Positions 25,402 through 34,584 of a stretch of DNA of 64,000 nt are shown one piece after another. The stretch spans positions 1 through 64,000 of the forward strand of contig CAWGJL010000045.1 in the NCBI GenBank assembly GCA_963822765.1, given 5' to 3'. The DNA comes from Palsa-504 sp963822765 (GTDB lineage Bacteria; Actinomycetota; Actinomycetes; Streptosporangiales; Streptosporangiaceae). The notes beneath the pieces are model-generated. The model ran no database searches. It was not told the DNA's origin and was given only the letters and a program-made list of their open reading frames with translations. The position numbers and the translations under genes were made by a program. Each line of letters begins with the position of its first letter. Position 1 is the stretch's first letter.

Positions 25402-26284
25402 TGAGGCCGCGGCCGAGCCGATCGTCAAGGCGGCCATCGACGGCGGCGTGACGTTCTTCGATACCGCCGACACCTACTCCGACGGCGTGACCGAGGAGAT
25501 TACCGGGCATCTGCTGGCCCGGCTCTTCGGAAGCCGCGAGGACTACGTGCTGGCCACCAAGGTCTACTTCCCGATGGGGACCGGACCCAACGACCGGGGA
25601 CTATCCCGCAAGCACGTGCTCGCCGCCATCGATGCGTCGCTGCGGCGGCTCGGCACGGACTACGTCGACCTGTACCAGATCCACCGGTGGGACTACCAGA
25701 CGCCGATCGAGGAGACGATGGAGGCCCTGCACGAGGTGGTCCGGGCCGGCAAGGCCCGCTACATCGGCGCCAGCAGCATGTTCGCCTGGCAGTTCGCCAA
25801 GGCCCAGAACCTGGCCGAACGCCACGGCGGGACCCGGTTCGTCTCGATGCAGAACCACTACAACCTGATCTACCGGGAGGAGGAGCGGGAGATGATCCCG
25901 CTGTGCGCCGACCAGGGCGTCGCCGTGCTGCCCTGGAGCCCGCTGGCTCGCGGCGTGCTGACCGGCAACCGGGACCGTCAGGGCGAGCGCCGCACGGCCC
26001 GGGCCGGGGATGATCCGCTGTCCGACGAGCGGTACAACTCCCCCGGCGACTTCGACGTGGTCGACCGGCTGGCCGAGGTGGCGGCGGCGCGCGGTGTCCC
26101 GCCGGCCCAGGTCGCGCTGGCCTGGCTGCTCAGCCGTCCCGCCGTAACCGCGCCGATCGTCGGCGCGACCCGGCTCGGCCACATCAGCGACGCGCTGGCC
26201 GCCGTGCAACTCACCCTGACCGAGGAGGAGGTGCACCGCCTGGAGGAGCCCTATCTGCCGCACCGTGTACTCGGGCACAGCTGA
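25301..26284 (+). CDS. Aldo/keto reductase
   Basis: 327 residues from GTG 25301 with AGGAGAGGAAG upstream. TIM-barrel NADPH oxidoreductase. The catalytic tetrad is visible: Asp in FFDTADTYSDGV, Tyr in the same segment, Lys in LATKVYFPMG and His in YQIHRWDYQTP. The phosphate-binding APIVGATRLGHISDALAAVQ is near the C-terminus. It resembles the YajO/AKR11-type group acting on aldehydes; substrate unknown. Embedded in the 3' end of the exporter gene, so likely co-transcribed. Confidence 0.9.
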   Translation: MEYVRLGSAGLKVSRICLGMMSFGSQAERAWHLDEAAAEPIVKAAIDGGVTFFDTADTYSDGVTEEITGHLLARLFGSREDYVLATKVYFPMGTGPNDRGLSRKHVLAAIDASLRRLGTDYVDLYQIHRWDYQTPIEETMEALHEVVRAGKARYIGASSMFAWQFAKAQNLAERHGGTRFVSMQNHYNLIYREEEREMIPLCADQGVAVLPWSPLARGVLTGNRDRQGERRTARAGDDPLSDERYNSPGDFDVVDRLAEVAAARGVPPAQVALAWLLSRPAVTAPIVGATRLGHISDALAAVQLTLTEEEVHRLEEPYLPHRVLGHS

Positions 26285-26312
26285 CCGCGTCCCGGCACGA
26301 TAGCCTGCGGGC

Positions 26313-26903
26313 GTGGCCGATCGCGAAACGCGCAGGTTGTCCTTCGGGTCGGTGGCCACCGACTACGACCGTTACCGTCCCTCCCCGCCGCCGCAGGCAC
26401 TGGACTGGCTGATCCCGTCGGGCGCGCGGGCGGTGCTCGATCTCGCGGCCGGGACCGGCGCCGTGACCAGGGAACTGATCGGCCGGGCAGCGCGGGTCAT
26501 CGCGGTCGAGCCGGACGAGCGGATGCGCGTGGGCGGCATCCTGGGCGTGCTGTGGATCGCCCGGGACATGCGGGAGCCGTGGGTCACGGAATTCAATCAG
26601 CTGGCTCGAGAGGCACGCGAGGCGGACCGCGGCCCGGCCGGGCGGCGCCGCCGCGAGGTCACGTTCGCGCCGGGGACACCGATGTCGCCAGTCGAGGAGC
26701 GCACGGTGGAGTTCTCGCTGCCGATGACCAAGGACGAGCTGGTCGGGCTGCTCGGCACGTACAGCGGGGTGATCACGCTCGATGCCGAGCGGCGGGCCGA
26801 CTTCACCCGGCGGGTCCGGGCCTTCCTGGACCGCCAGCCGTGGGACCGGACTGACCTGCCGCTGATCTGCCGCTGCCTGCGCAGCAGGCGGCTCGCCGGC
26901 TAG
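26313..26903 (+). pseudogene. Class I SAM-dependent methyltransferase with internal deletion
   Basis: GTG 26313 follows TAGCCT by six bases (leaderless). The start is normal: LSFGSVATDYDRYRPSPPPQ, motif I VLDLAAGTGAVTRELIGRAA, then VIAVEPDERMR. It then jumps directly to GGILGVLWIARDMREPWVTE, which in the family follows the DAPLADAVLxxxAWHW and ARVLRPGGR segments. About 45-55 residues covering motifs II-III are missing, in frame. The 196-residue product (family about 250) should not bind substrate normally. Frame is otherwise open. Confidence 0.7.
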
Positions 26904-26904
26904 C

Positions 26905-27299
26905 TTACCGCGATCGCAGGCCGCGGTCGATGAAGCCGATCAGCCACTCGAAGCTCTCGTCGGGGTCGGCGTCCCACTGGAAGCCGCGGGAGGCCTCCAG
27001 AATGGCGAAACCGTGCATGGTGCTGCGGATGGTGCGGATGGCGTGGTTCATCTTGTTCTCGGCGATGCCGTAGCCGCGCAGTACGGCGGCGATCGAGTTG
27101 ATGACGCGGGTACTGCGGCCAGCAGCGGGTCGTCAGGCCTGGTGAACTCGACGCCGGTGGTGGCCATGTAGCGGCCCGGGTGCGCGCTGACGTAGCCGCG
27201 GACCGCGGATAGCAGCGCGGCTAGCGCGTCGCGTCCGGCCTGGCCCTGTACGGCGTCGCGGATCACTTCGCCAAGCTCGGTCAGCCCGGCTCTAGGCAC
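26905..27299 (-). pseudogene. TetR-family regulator remnant, HTH missing and frameshifted
   Basis: The minus strand encodes RAGLTELGEVIRDAVQGQAG, then VSAHPGRYMATTGVEFTRPD, breaks frame near 27110, and resumes as NKMNHAIRTIRSTMHGFAIL, EWLIGFIDRGLRSR to TAA at 26905-26907. These are parts of the C-terminal (WHG-type) ligand domain of a TetR regulator. The DNA-binding N-terminus, about 50 residues, is gone; a GTG at 27299 overlapping the upstream hydrolase stop is the first possible start. Confidence 0.65.
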
Positions 27300-27790
27300 T
27301 CGCGTGCTCCTTGAGGAACGGGATCACCAGAGTGGCCACCTGGTCCGGAGACTGCGCGTGGGGTAGTGCACAGCGCCTTCGACCATCGACACCGTGCCCA
27401 GCCCGGACGGCAGAGCGGCGACGATCGCGTCGCCCTCGGCCCGGGGGTGGGCGAAGTCGGGATCGAGCGTGCCCATGATGACCAAGGCGGGGACGGTGAC
27501 GTTGGGCAGCTGGGCGACGGCGTCGGCGGGCGTGGACTTGCCGGTCTTCATGAACTCAGCCATCCGGCACGGCTCGCGCAGCTTGGCGGCCAGCGCCGTC
27601 ATGTAATCAGCGTAGTCGGCGGGCTTGGTCGGGTAGGCCAGATCCAGGTACCGCATCCAGATCCGCAGGCTATGGAACAGCTGCGTGCCCATCAGCCGGA
27701 CACCCGTTGCGGCGATCGTGGCTGCCCCGCCCGAGATGGAGTGCACGACGATGACCGCCGGGCCGTCTCGAAGCGAATGAGCCCGGGGAT
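27292..27790 (-). pseudogene. Alpha/beta hydrolase C-terminal remnant, frameshifted
   Basis: On the minus strand: GPAVIVVHSISGGAATIAAT (nucleophile elbow HSISGG), the cap region, VPALVIMGTLDPDFAHPRAE (catalytic Asp) and VEGAVHYP with the catalytic His. A frameshift follows at about 27362, where TACCCCACG is one C short of the frame that gives HAQSPDQVATLVIPFLKEHA and the stop at 27292-27294. The N-terminal half with the oxyanion loop is absent; the truncation point coincides with a palindromic repeat. Confidence 0.65.
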
Positions 27791-27822
27791 TTCACCCGGA
27801 GCGGAGTGAACCCCGGGGTTGA
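27769..27822. repeat. Dispersed palindromic repeat, copy 1
   Basis: CGAAGCGAATGA (27769-27780) is followed by an imperfect hairpin: CCCGGGGATTTCAC (27782-27795), a 10-base loop, then GTGAACCCCGGGGTTGA (27806-27822). The same 12-base block and the same kind of hairpin recur at 40705-40763. Confidence 0.6.
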
Positions 27823-27965
27823 CCTTGTTGCGCCGGGCAGACTCAGGCGTACAGCGTGACGTCGATGCGCCGTTGCCAGGCTCGCGCGAGCACGGGCAGA
27901 GCCCAGCGCTGTCGAGGACACAGCCTCCGCCAGCCAGGAGCGGGGCGGGCCATTCGTACCTGGTC

Positions 27966-28609
27966 TTATCCGCCTAGGTAGTGCAGGACGGCGAGGACGC
28001 GGCGGTTGTCGCTTTCGTCGGGGGGCAGGCCGAGCTTGGCGAAGATGCTGGCTACGTGCTTCTCGACCGCTCCGCCGGAGACCACGAGGTCGCCGGCGAT
28101 CGCGGAGTTGGACCGGCCTTCGGCCATCAGCGCGAGCACCTGCCGCTCCCGCGGGGTGAGCGTGGCCAGCCCGCCGCGCTGCCTGCTGGCCCGGAACAGC
28201 TGGCTGACCACCTCGGGATCCAGCGCGGTACCGCCGCCCGCGACCCGCTCCAGCGCCGCGGCGAACTCGGCCACATTGGCCACCCGGTCCTTGAGCAGGT
28301 AGCCGACCCCGGCGGCGCCGCCCTCGAGCAGCTGCGCGCTGTAGGACGTCTCGATGTACTGGGAGAACATCAGCACCCCGGTGCCGGGAAAGGTCTTCCG
28401 CATGGCCAGCGCGGCGCGCAGCCCCTCGTCGGTATGGGTGGGCGGCATCCGGATGTCGACCACCGCCACGTCGGGCTGGTGCTCGGCCACCGCGTCCAGC
28501 AGCGCGTCGCCGTCGGTCACCGCCGCGCACACCAATGGCCACGATCCTCCAGCAGGCGGGTCAGCCCCTCCCGCAGCAGCGCGGCGTCCTCCGCGATCAC
28601 CACACGCAT
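27966..28609 (-). pseudogene. LuxR/NarL-family response regulator, frameshifted
   Basis: ATG 28609 gives MRVVIAEDAALLREGLTRLL, a receiver start. The frame shifts near 28535 and continues with VAVVDIRMPPTHTDEGLRAA (phosphoacceptor Asp), LLKDRVANVAEFAAALERVA and the LuxR HTH LTPRERQVLALMAEGRSNSA, ending HYLGG at 27966. It is the output partner of the kinase gene directly upstream (28620-29946). One indel separates it from a functional frame. A stretch at 27830-27960 may hold another gene remnant (a frame ending VLARAWQRRIDVTLYA) that I cannot name. Confidence 0.75.
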
Positions 28610-28619
28610 TGATGCTCCC

Positions 28620-29946
28620 TCAGGCCTTCAGCGGCAGCTCGACACTAACGGTGGTCGGGCCGCCGGGCGGGCTGGACACCTCGATCCGCCCGTCCACGGT
28701 GGACACCCGCTGGGCCAGGCCGGCCAGGCCGCTGCCGTGGGCCGCGTCCGCCCCGCCGATGCCGTCGTCGTTGACCTCGAGGCGGAGAACCCCGGTCCGT
28801 TCGGTAAAAATATTGATTTTGATTTGATTCGCGTAACTGTGCTTGGTCGCGTTGGCAATCAGCTCAGCCGCGCAGAAGTAGGCGATGGTCTCGATGGCCG
28901 GCGCGGGCCGGGTCGCCGATCTCGGCGGTGACCGACGCGGGGATGGCGCTGCTGGCGGCCAGGGTGGCCAGCGCGCTGGGCAGGCCGTTGTCCAGCGCGG
29001 GCGGGTGGATGCCGCGGGCCAGGTCACGCAGGTCGGCGAGCGCGTCCACCGCGTTGCGGTGCGCGGCGTCGAGCAACTCCCGCACCGTCGCGTTGTCCGG
29101 GCGGGCGTCGTCTTCGTCGTCGCCCAGCTTCTCCCGCGCCATGCCGAGGTTCATGGCCAGCGCGGCCAGCCGCATCTGCGCGCCGTCGTGCAGGTCCCGC
29201 TCGACCCGGCGCAGCGCCGCGGCAGAATCCTCTACCGCCAGCGTCCGGGTCCGTTGCAGCTCGCTGACCCGCTCGGACATACTGCTCGGCCCGAGCAGCG
29301 ACCGGACCAGCCGCCGGTCGCCGGCGTTGATGCCGCGGGCCAGCCAGGTCGCCGCCAGCACGCAGAAGGCGCCGGCGATGGCCGCGAGGTAGGTGCCCGC
29401 AAAGCCGTAAACGTCGAAGGTCCCGCCGAACGGGAAGAGGGAACACGACCACCATCGGGCCGGTCGCGTGATTCCGGAACAGCACCCAGTCGACCGGGTA
29501 GGTGATGTCGACCAGCCCGATGCAGGCGATCGTGATCGCGTATAGCTGTACGGCCGCGACAGGCAGCTTGATCAGGTTGTAGGAGACCCCCCGCCAGGCC
29601 GCCCGGTCCCGCAGCCGCTTGTCGAGGCGGTTGAGGATGCCGGTGCCAGGCTGGAACTTCGGCGGCGCCTCCACCTGGTGGCCCAGCAGCCACCGGGCCA
29701 GGCGGCGGTGCAGCCCGCCCAGCCGCCGGGTCACGCGCAGGGCCAGGGTCAGCAGCAGCAGGCCGACCACGGTGCCGAGGACCGACGCGGAGATGGTCAG
29801 GCCGGCGGCGAGCATGACGACGGTGATCCAGAACCCGATGACCCCGGTGATCCCGCCGAAACCGCAGTACAGCAGCTCGTGAAGGTCCGGCGGGTGAGCG
29901 GGGCACGCAGAACGGTGCCCGTCACCCGCCGGATGTCCTCGTCCAT
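28620..29946 (-). pseudogene. Sensor histidine kinase (HisKA_3), multiply frameshifted
   Basis: ATG 29946 starts MDEDIRRVTGTVLRAPLTRR; a shift near 29885 leads to the membrane part (GFWITVVMLAAGLTISASVL and further helices). Another shift near 29437 leads to YGFAGTYLAAIAGAFCVLAA, then the phosphoacceptor DLHDGAQMRLAALAMNLGMA. A third near 28905 leads to the ATPase part (AELIANATKHSYANQIKINI, GSGLAGLAQRVSTVDGRIEV). It ends at 28620. The domain order is that of a DUF-sensor-plus-HisKA_3 kinase paired with the LuxR regulator; with the ABC genes it mirrors the module at 1-2948. Confidence 0.72.
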
Positions 29947-29976
29947 GGACCCTATTGTTCCCGCTAGCGGCCGCGT

Positions 29977-30801
29977 TCACGCGTCGCGCCGGGCCAGCGC
30001 CCAGCCGCCCGCGGCCAGCGCGACTGCCGCGTACCCGGCACAGCACCGCGAACCCGACGCCGGGCGGCAGGCTGTGCGCCACCGGCTTGACCGCGGTCAG
30101 CGAGTTCTCCGCGATCAGCATCGGCAGGAACTGCCCGACCGAGTTCTGGATCGAGGTCCCGAGCGGGAGCAGGATCAGCGGCAGCACGAACAGCACCCCG
30201 ACCACGGCGCTGATCGCGCCCGCGGTGTGCCGGATGAGGGCGCCCAGGCCGAGGCCGATGAGCGCGATCAGGGCCGGATAGGCGCCGGCCATCAGCACCG
30301 CGCGCAGCACGCCGGGCTGGCCGAGGGTGGCGTGCGGGGCCGGGTACTTCAGCACCGCCTCGCCGACGCCGAACGCGACGAAGGCCAGGATCTCCCCCGC
30401 CACCAGCGTCACCGCGGCGACGATCGCGGCCTTGGCGGCCAGCACCAGCGGGCGGCGCGGCGCGGCGGCGAACGTGGCGCGGATCATCCCGGAGGAGAAC
30501 TCGCTGGTCACCGCCAGGACGCCGAGGACGCCGAGGGCGAGCTGGCCGATGGCCAGCCCGGCGAAGCTGTCGTTGGTCGGGTCGAAGGAGGCCCGGTCCG
30601 CCGCCGACATGGTGGCCCAGTGCTGGTGGATCAGGATCGGGATGGCCAGGCCGATCATGCCGGCCGCGAAGACGAGCAGAGTCCACCAGGTGGAGCGGAC
30701 GCTGCGCAGCTTCAGCCATTCCATCTGGGCCACGTGCGGAAGCCGTAGCGCCCCTCGGTCCGGCTGGGGGTGGCGGCGCGGGTCAGGGTCGCGGTGGTCA
30801 T
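29977..30801 (-). pseudogene. ABC-2 type transporter permease, frameshifted
   Basis: ATG 30801 overlaps the ATPase stop. After MTTATLTRAATPSRTEGR the frame shifts near 30750 (one base short in a G run) to VAQMEWLKLRSVRSTWWTLL, the typical cytoplasmic entry to helix 1. Six helices follow, including FAGLAIGQLALGVLGVLAVT and VVGVLFVLPLILLPLG. A last shift near 30040 precedes YAAVALAAGGWALARRDA and the TGA at 29977-29979. Likely an exporter for an antibiotic or peptide, working with the ATPase at 30798. Confidence 0.75.
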
Positions 30802-31563
30802 GACACGCTCCTCAGGGGGTAGTTGGTCCCGTAGTCGGCCTCGTAGCTGGCGGAGTACTCGGTGCTGCCCTCGGTGAGCTGGAAGAACGCTTCTTCCAGC
30901 GAACTGCTGCGGGCGGACAGCTCGGCGACCGTGGTCTGGGCCAGCAGCCGGCCCTGGCCGATCACGATCAGCTGGTCCGCGGTCTGCGCGACCTCGCTGA
31001 TCAGGTGGCTGGAGATCAGCACCGTGCGGCCGTGCGCGGCCAGGTTCTTCAGCAGGCCGCGGATCCAGCGGATGCCCTCCGGGTCCAGGCCGTTGACCGG
31101 CTCGTCAAGCATGCAGCACCGGCGGGATCGCCGAGCAGCGCGGCGGCGATGCCCAGCCGCTGGGCCATGCCCAGGGAGAACTTGCCCGCGCGGCGGTCCG
31201 CGGCCTGGCCCATGCCGGTGATCTCGAGCACGTCGTTGACCCGGCGGCGCGGGATGCCGTTGCTCGACCGCCAGCGCGGTCAGGTGGGCCCGGGCCGAAC
31301 GCCCGGGGTGAAACGCCTTGGCCTCCAGCAGCGCGCCGACCTCGCGCAGCGGCCAGCGCAGCTCGTGGTAGCTCTTGCCGTTGATCCGGGCCGTCCCGGC
31401 GTCCGGCCGGTCCAGGCCGAGGATCATCCGCATGGTGGTGGACTTGCCGGCGCCGTTCGGGCCGAGGAAGCCGGTCACCGTGCCGGGGCGGACGTCGAAG
31501 CTGAGGTTGTCCACGGCGGTGGTGTGAGCCGTAGCGCTTGACCAAGCCGCGTGCCTCGATCAT
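30798..31563 (-). pseudogene. ABC transporter ATP-binding protein, frameshifted
   Basis: ATG 31563 gives MIEARGLVKRYG; frame shifts near 31525 to LSFDVRPGTVTGFLGPNGAG (Walker A GPNGAGKST). A second shift near 31262 and a third near 31110 flank the signature region (GKFSLGMAQRLGIAAALLGD, in another frame). Then Walker B CMLDEPVNGLDPEGIRWIRG and the H-loop LISSHLISEVAQTADQLIVI. It belongs to the DrrA/BcrA-type exporters. ATGA overlap with the permease. The 211 bases upstream (31564-31774) hold no recognisable gene. Confidence 0.78.
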
Positions 31564-31774
31564 GTGAAATGCCTCCTTGTCGTGCGGGAGCGTGCCCGGC
31601 CCCCGTGCGGGCGGGCACGCTCGTGTGCATCTGCGGTTCACGCTAGGGACCGGGCCCGTGACCGGGAACGCGGCTTCCACCCCTCTTCGGGGTGGGGTTT
31701 GCCCCCGTATACCGGGGATCGGGGGGGTCCGCGGCGCTCTCGCTGCACGCGGTTATGATGGGGTGTCTGCCCGC

Positions 31775-32825
31775 TGGGGTGGGTTCAACCTGCTGCGCTG
31801 CGGTGCGGGGCTGACCGAGCTGGGCCTGGGCGACGCGCTGGCGGCGACCGGGATCCCCACCGCCGAGCACGTGGACTTCGACCGGCACGGCAACCGGATC
31901 TGGGGCTTCGCCTCCGGCCTGAACATCGGGTATCTGGCGTGTGCGGGAGCTGCAGATGATCCTGGAGAGGTGCGGCGGCTGGGCGGAGCGGTGGAGCGGG
32001 GTTCGCGCCGCGTAGATGACGGGTGCGGTGCGGGTGGGAGGGTACGGCGACGGAGTCGGCGCTGCGGGCGACGCGCTGGTCGGGCGGATGGACTGTACTC
32101 GGCGTCGGGCAGCACGATGAGCGGGTGCTGGAGCGGCGTATGCTGTGGCGCGGGTGCTGGGGGTGTGCAGTCTGACGGGGGACGGTGCGGTGTCGGCGCC
32201 AACGCGGCGCTGAAGTTGTGGCCTATCCGATCTCGCGTAGGCGGAGGTGCGGGAGAGGCGCTGATCAACTGGGTGGCCGAGGTGATGATGCCGGACGGGC
32301 GGCGAGCGCGCGGACTGGACCCGCGGCGGCCGGGTGGAGGACGTGCTTCCTGGTTCGCGGACGGAAGTCGGCTGGCTGGACGTGCCGGCCTGATCACCGG
32401 CACGGCGTAGATCCTGGAGTACCCGATGGTGGACCGGGACCCGCTGCCGTACTGGGGCGCGGACGGGTGACCTGCTCGGCGAGCCGCCACCGATGTACCC
32501 GCTCGGCGCCGACGGGGGTTCGCAGGCGTGTCGACGCGCGGGTGCTGGCCGGTACTGGCTGCGCGACCGCGGCTCCGCGTGCCGAGCGGCCTGGCGGCGA
32601 ACGAGGCGGCGCGGCGGGAGAAGGTGAACGCATCGTGCTCGCCTGCCGCGACATGCCCGCCGACCGGCTGCTGCACCTGGTCAGCGTGCGGGCGCCCGGC
32701 GGGTTCGGACGGATCGAGGACGTGCTGCCGCGGAGCTGGCGGCGTTCGACGACGCGTACCGTTGACCACGCTGCTGGAGGTGGCCGCGCTCAACTCCCGG
32801 CCGTCGCTGACACCGCGACTGTTAC
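31775..32825 (+). pseudogene. FAD-dependent monooxygenase (PHBH-type) pseudogene
   Basis: Segments of a flavin monooxygenase can be followed through changing frames: GLGDALAATGIPTAEHVDFD, GLNIGYLACA, LINWVAEVMMPDGRR, then EYPMVDRDPLPYWG, GDAAHP-like positions reduced to PMYPLGADGGSQA, RDMPADRLLHLVSVRAPGGF, and TLLEVAALNSRPSLTPR. There are at least six frameshifts, a nonsense TAG at about 32408-32410 (where GCGTAGATCCTGGAG replaces a sense codon) and the N-terminal FAD-binding GxGxxG is absent. Clearly dead. It converges on the AIM24-like gene. Confidence 0.7.
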
Positions 32826-33703
32826 CAGTGGTGCGTCGTCGCGTAGGAGTGGCTGGTGATCAGTTCGGTGTCCTCGGGCCGGGCGTAGATGGACTGGACC
32901 GCGACCCGGCCGGGACCGAACAGCCTGAGCCAGATGCTGCGGTAGCTCCACCGGCTGTGCCAGAAGGCGAAGCCCATGTTCCGCGGGTACTCCAGGTGCA
33001 GGGACATCCGGACCGACACGTCCCGGTACAGCAGCGCGCTCGGCTGGATCAGCAGGGTCTGGTTGGGCTGCAGGTCCCGGATGAAGGTGTTGCCCGGCGA
33101 GTGCAGCAGCAGCAGCCCCGGTCCCCCGGTCGCGCCGAAGGTGTCGCCGTACTGGCCCATCGGGTAGTGGGTCTCCTGGTCATCGCCGCTGCCGGTGGTG
33201 TACCAGACGCCGGTGGGATGCCAGGCGTAGTTGATGTTGCCCGTCGCGGTCAGGAAGCGGTGCTCGCGGACCCAGATCTGCTGGTTGTGCTGCAGCGGCA
33301 GGGCCATGACCTCGCCCGCGTGGTTGTCGGACAGCGCGATGTGGCCGGGACCGCGGCCCTCGACCATGACCAGCGGCAGCCCGGCCAGCTTGCGGTTCCA
33401 CGCGCCGCGCATCGGCATGTTCGTCAGCTGGGTTTCGGGCTCGGTCCACAGCAGCACGTGGTGGGAGAAGTAGATCCAGTCGTTCTGCGCGAGGCTGAAC
33501 TCCGCGACCGGAACGGTGGTGCCCGCGATCTGGACGTGGGACTGGCCGAACTGGATCCGGGCCATGTCCTTGATCGGCGGCTGCTCGACCCACCCGGACT
33601 CGCTGACCGAGGACCGGATGTCGACCGGCGCCCCGCACAGCGGGCAGGTCGGTGAGCTCGGGTCGCTGGGCTGTCGGCAGTACCGGCAGATGTATGTATT
33701 CAT
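32822..33703 (-). CDS. AIM24-family protein with N-terminal zinc ribbon (1)
   Basis: 293 residues from ATG 33703. N-terminal zinc ribbon YICRYCRQPSDPSSPTCPLC (CxxC...CxxC, residues 5-24). Then a beta-rich AIM24/TRAP-like domain: DMARIQFGQSHVQIAGTTVP, NDWIYFSHHVLLWTEPETQL, GPGHIALSDNHAGEVMALPL. AIM24-like proteins form double beta-helix folds and are linked with membranes; molecular role unknown. It is eight bases downstream of a paralogue (33712-34509), in one operon, and divergent from an SPFH protein with the same kind of zinc ribbons. Confidence 0.8.
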   Translation of the reverse strand: MNTYICRYCRQPSDPSSPTCPLCGAPVDIRSSVSESGWVEQPPIKDMARIQFGQSHVQIAGTTVPVAEFSLAQNDWIYFSHHVLLWTEPETQLTNMPMRGAWNRKLAGLPLVMVEGRGPGHIALSDNHAGEVMALPLQHNQQIWVREHRFLTATGNINYAWHPTGVWYTTGSGDDQETHYPMGQYGDTFGATGGPGLLLLHSPGNTFIRDLQPNQTLLIQPSALLYRDVSVRMSLHLEYPRNMGFAFWHSRWSYRSIWLRLFGPGRVAVQSIYARPEDTELITSHSYATTHHW

Positions 33704-33711
33704 CTCACGTC

Positions 33712-34509
33712 TCAGTCGGCGTGGTGGTGGACGTACATGGACTGGATGCCGACCCGGCCGGGCCCGGTCATCTCGGCCAGGTACATGCCGTGCCGCAGCA
33801 TCCCGGTCTTCAGCGGCATCTGCTGCGCCTGCATCTGCACCGTGGAGTCCTTGTAGAGGAAACCGCCCGGCTCGACCAGGATCTTCTCGCCCGGCCGCAG
33901 GGTCCGCTCGAGCACGTTGCCGTTCCCGTGCAGCAGCAGCATGCCGGGGTAGCCGGTCGTGACGAAGCGGTCCACGTACATGCCGCTGCCGCCGTGCAGC
34001 AGGTTGACCAGGCCCTTGATCCGCACGAAGGAGTACTGGATGCTGTGCGAGGCGACCAGGAAGGCATGCTCGCGGACGTCCAGTTCCATGCCGGGGTGCA
34101 GCGGCAGCACGACAAGCTCGCCCGGCGCGTCCCGGGAGAACGCGATCCGGCCCGGGCCGTTGGCGACCGTCACGATGTGCGGCATGCCGCCGACCGTGCG
34201 TTTCATCCCGCCGCCGGTGTTCAGCGAGGACAGCGGCACCGACTCGTCCTTCCACAGCAGTACGTGGTGCTCGAAGTACACGCCGTCCTGCGGGTGGAGG
34301 CTGATCTCCGCCACCGGGACGAGTTCGCCCTCGACCTGGCAGGTGCTGCCGGAGAACTGGAACTCGACCATGTCCCGCAGCCGGGGCGCTTCTCGCCAGC
34401 CAGAGTCGCTGACCTTGTCTTTCTCGTCGAGCGGTGCCCCGCAGGTCTGGCAATTGGTGGTGCCCGGCTGATTCTGGGCGTGGCACCACTGGCACTGGAT
34501 CATTTCCAC
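33712..34509 (-). CDS. AIM24-family protein with N-terminal zinc ribbon (2)
   Basis: About 265 residues. GTG 34509 is six bases after TATCTT (34516-34521), a leaderless start; ATG 34503 and ATG 34530 are alternatives. Zinc ribbon MIQCQWCHAQNQPGTTNCQT with CGAPL. AIM24 domain: VEFQFSGSTCQVEGELVPVA, VYFEHHVLLWKDESVPLSSL, GPGRIAFSRDAPGELVVLPL, TGPGRVGIQSMYVHHHAD. Paralogue of the next gene. The shared design of zinc ribbon plus AIM24 suggests that the two proteins form a complex, perhaps with the divergent SPFH protein (inference). Confidence 0.8.
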   Translation of the reverse strand: MEMIQCQWCHAQNQPGTTNCQTCGAPLDEKDKVSDSGWREAPRLRDMVEFQFSGSTCQVEGELVPVAEISLHPQDGVYFEHHVLLWKDESVPLSSLNTGGGMKRTVGGMPHIVTVANGPGRIAFSRDAPGELVVLPLHPGMELDVREHAFLVASHSIQYSFVRIKGLVNLLHGGSGMYVDRFVTTGYPGMLLLHGNGNVLERTLRPGEKILVEPGGFLYKDSTVQMQAQQMPLKTGMLRHGMYLAEMTGPGRVGIQSMYVHHHAD

Positions 34510-34515
34510 GCTCGG

Positions 34516-34578
34516 AAGATAGCAGGCCATGGTCCTTTGACAAGGGCTTATGCCTCAAAGTTCGACAGCGGGTATGGT
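34516..34578. promoter_or_regulatory. Divergent leaderless promoters of AIM24 and SPFH genes
   Basis: TATCTT on the minus strand (34516-34521) lies six bases before GTG 34509. TATGGT on the plus strand (34573-34578) lies six bases before ATG 34585. A TTGACA at 34537-34542 lies between them. The two transcription units share 75 bases. Confidence 0.5.
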
Positions 34579-34584
34579 TCTGCC

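Noticed and set aside
29024..30733. Single 569-codon frame joining permease and kinase sequence
   Set aside because: It is two genes accidentally joined by frameshifts; the stop and start lie in other frames.
31564..31774. RNA gene between the ABC ATPase and the monooxygenase pseudogene
   Set aside because: No cloverleaf, conserved core or convincing stem was found by eye.
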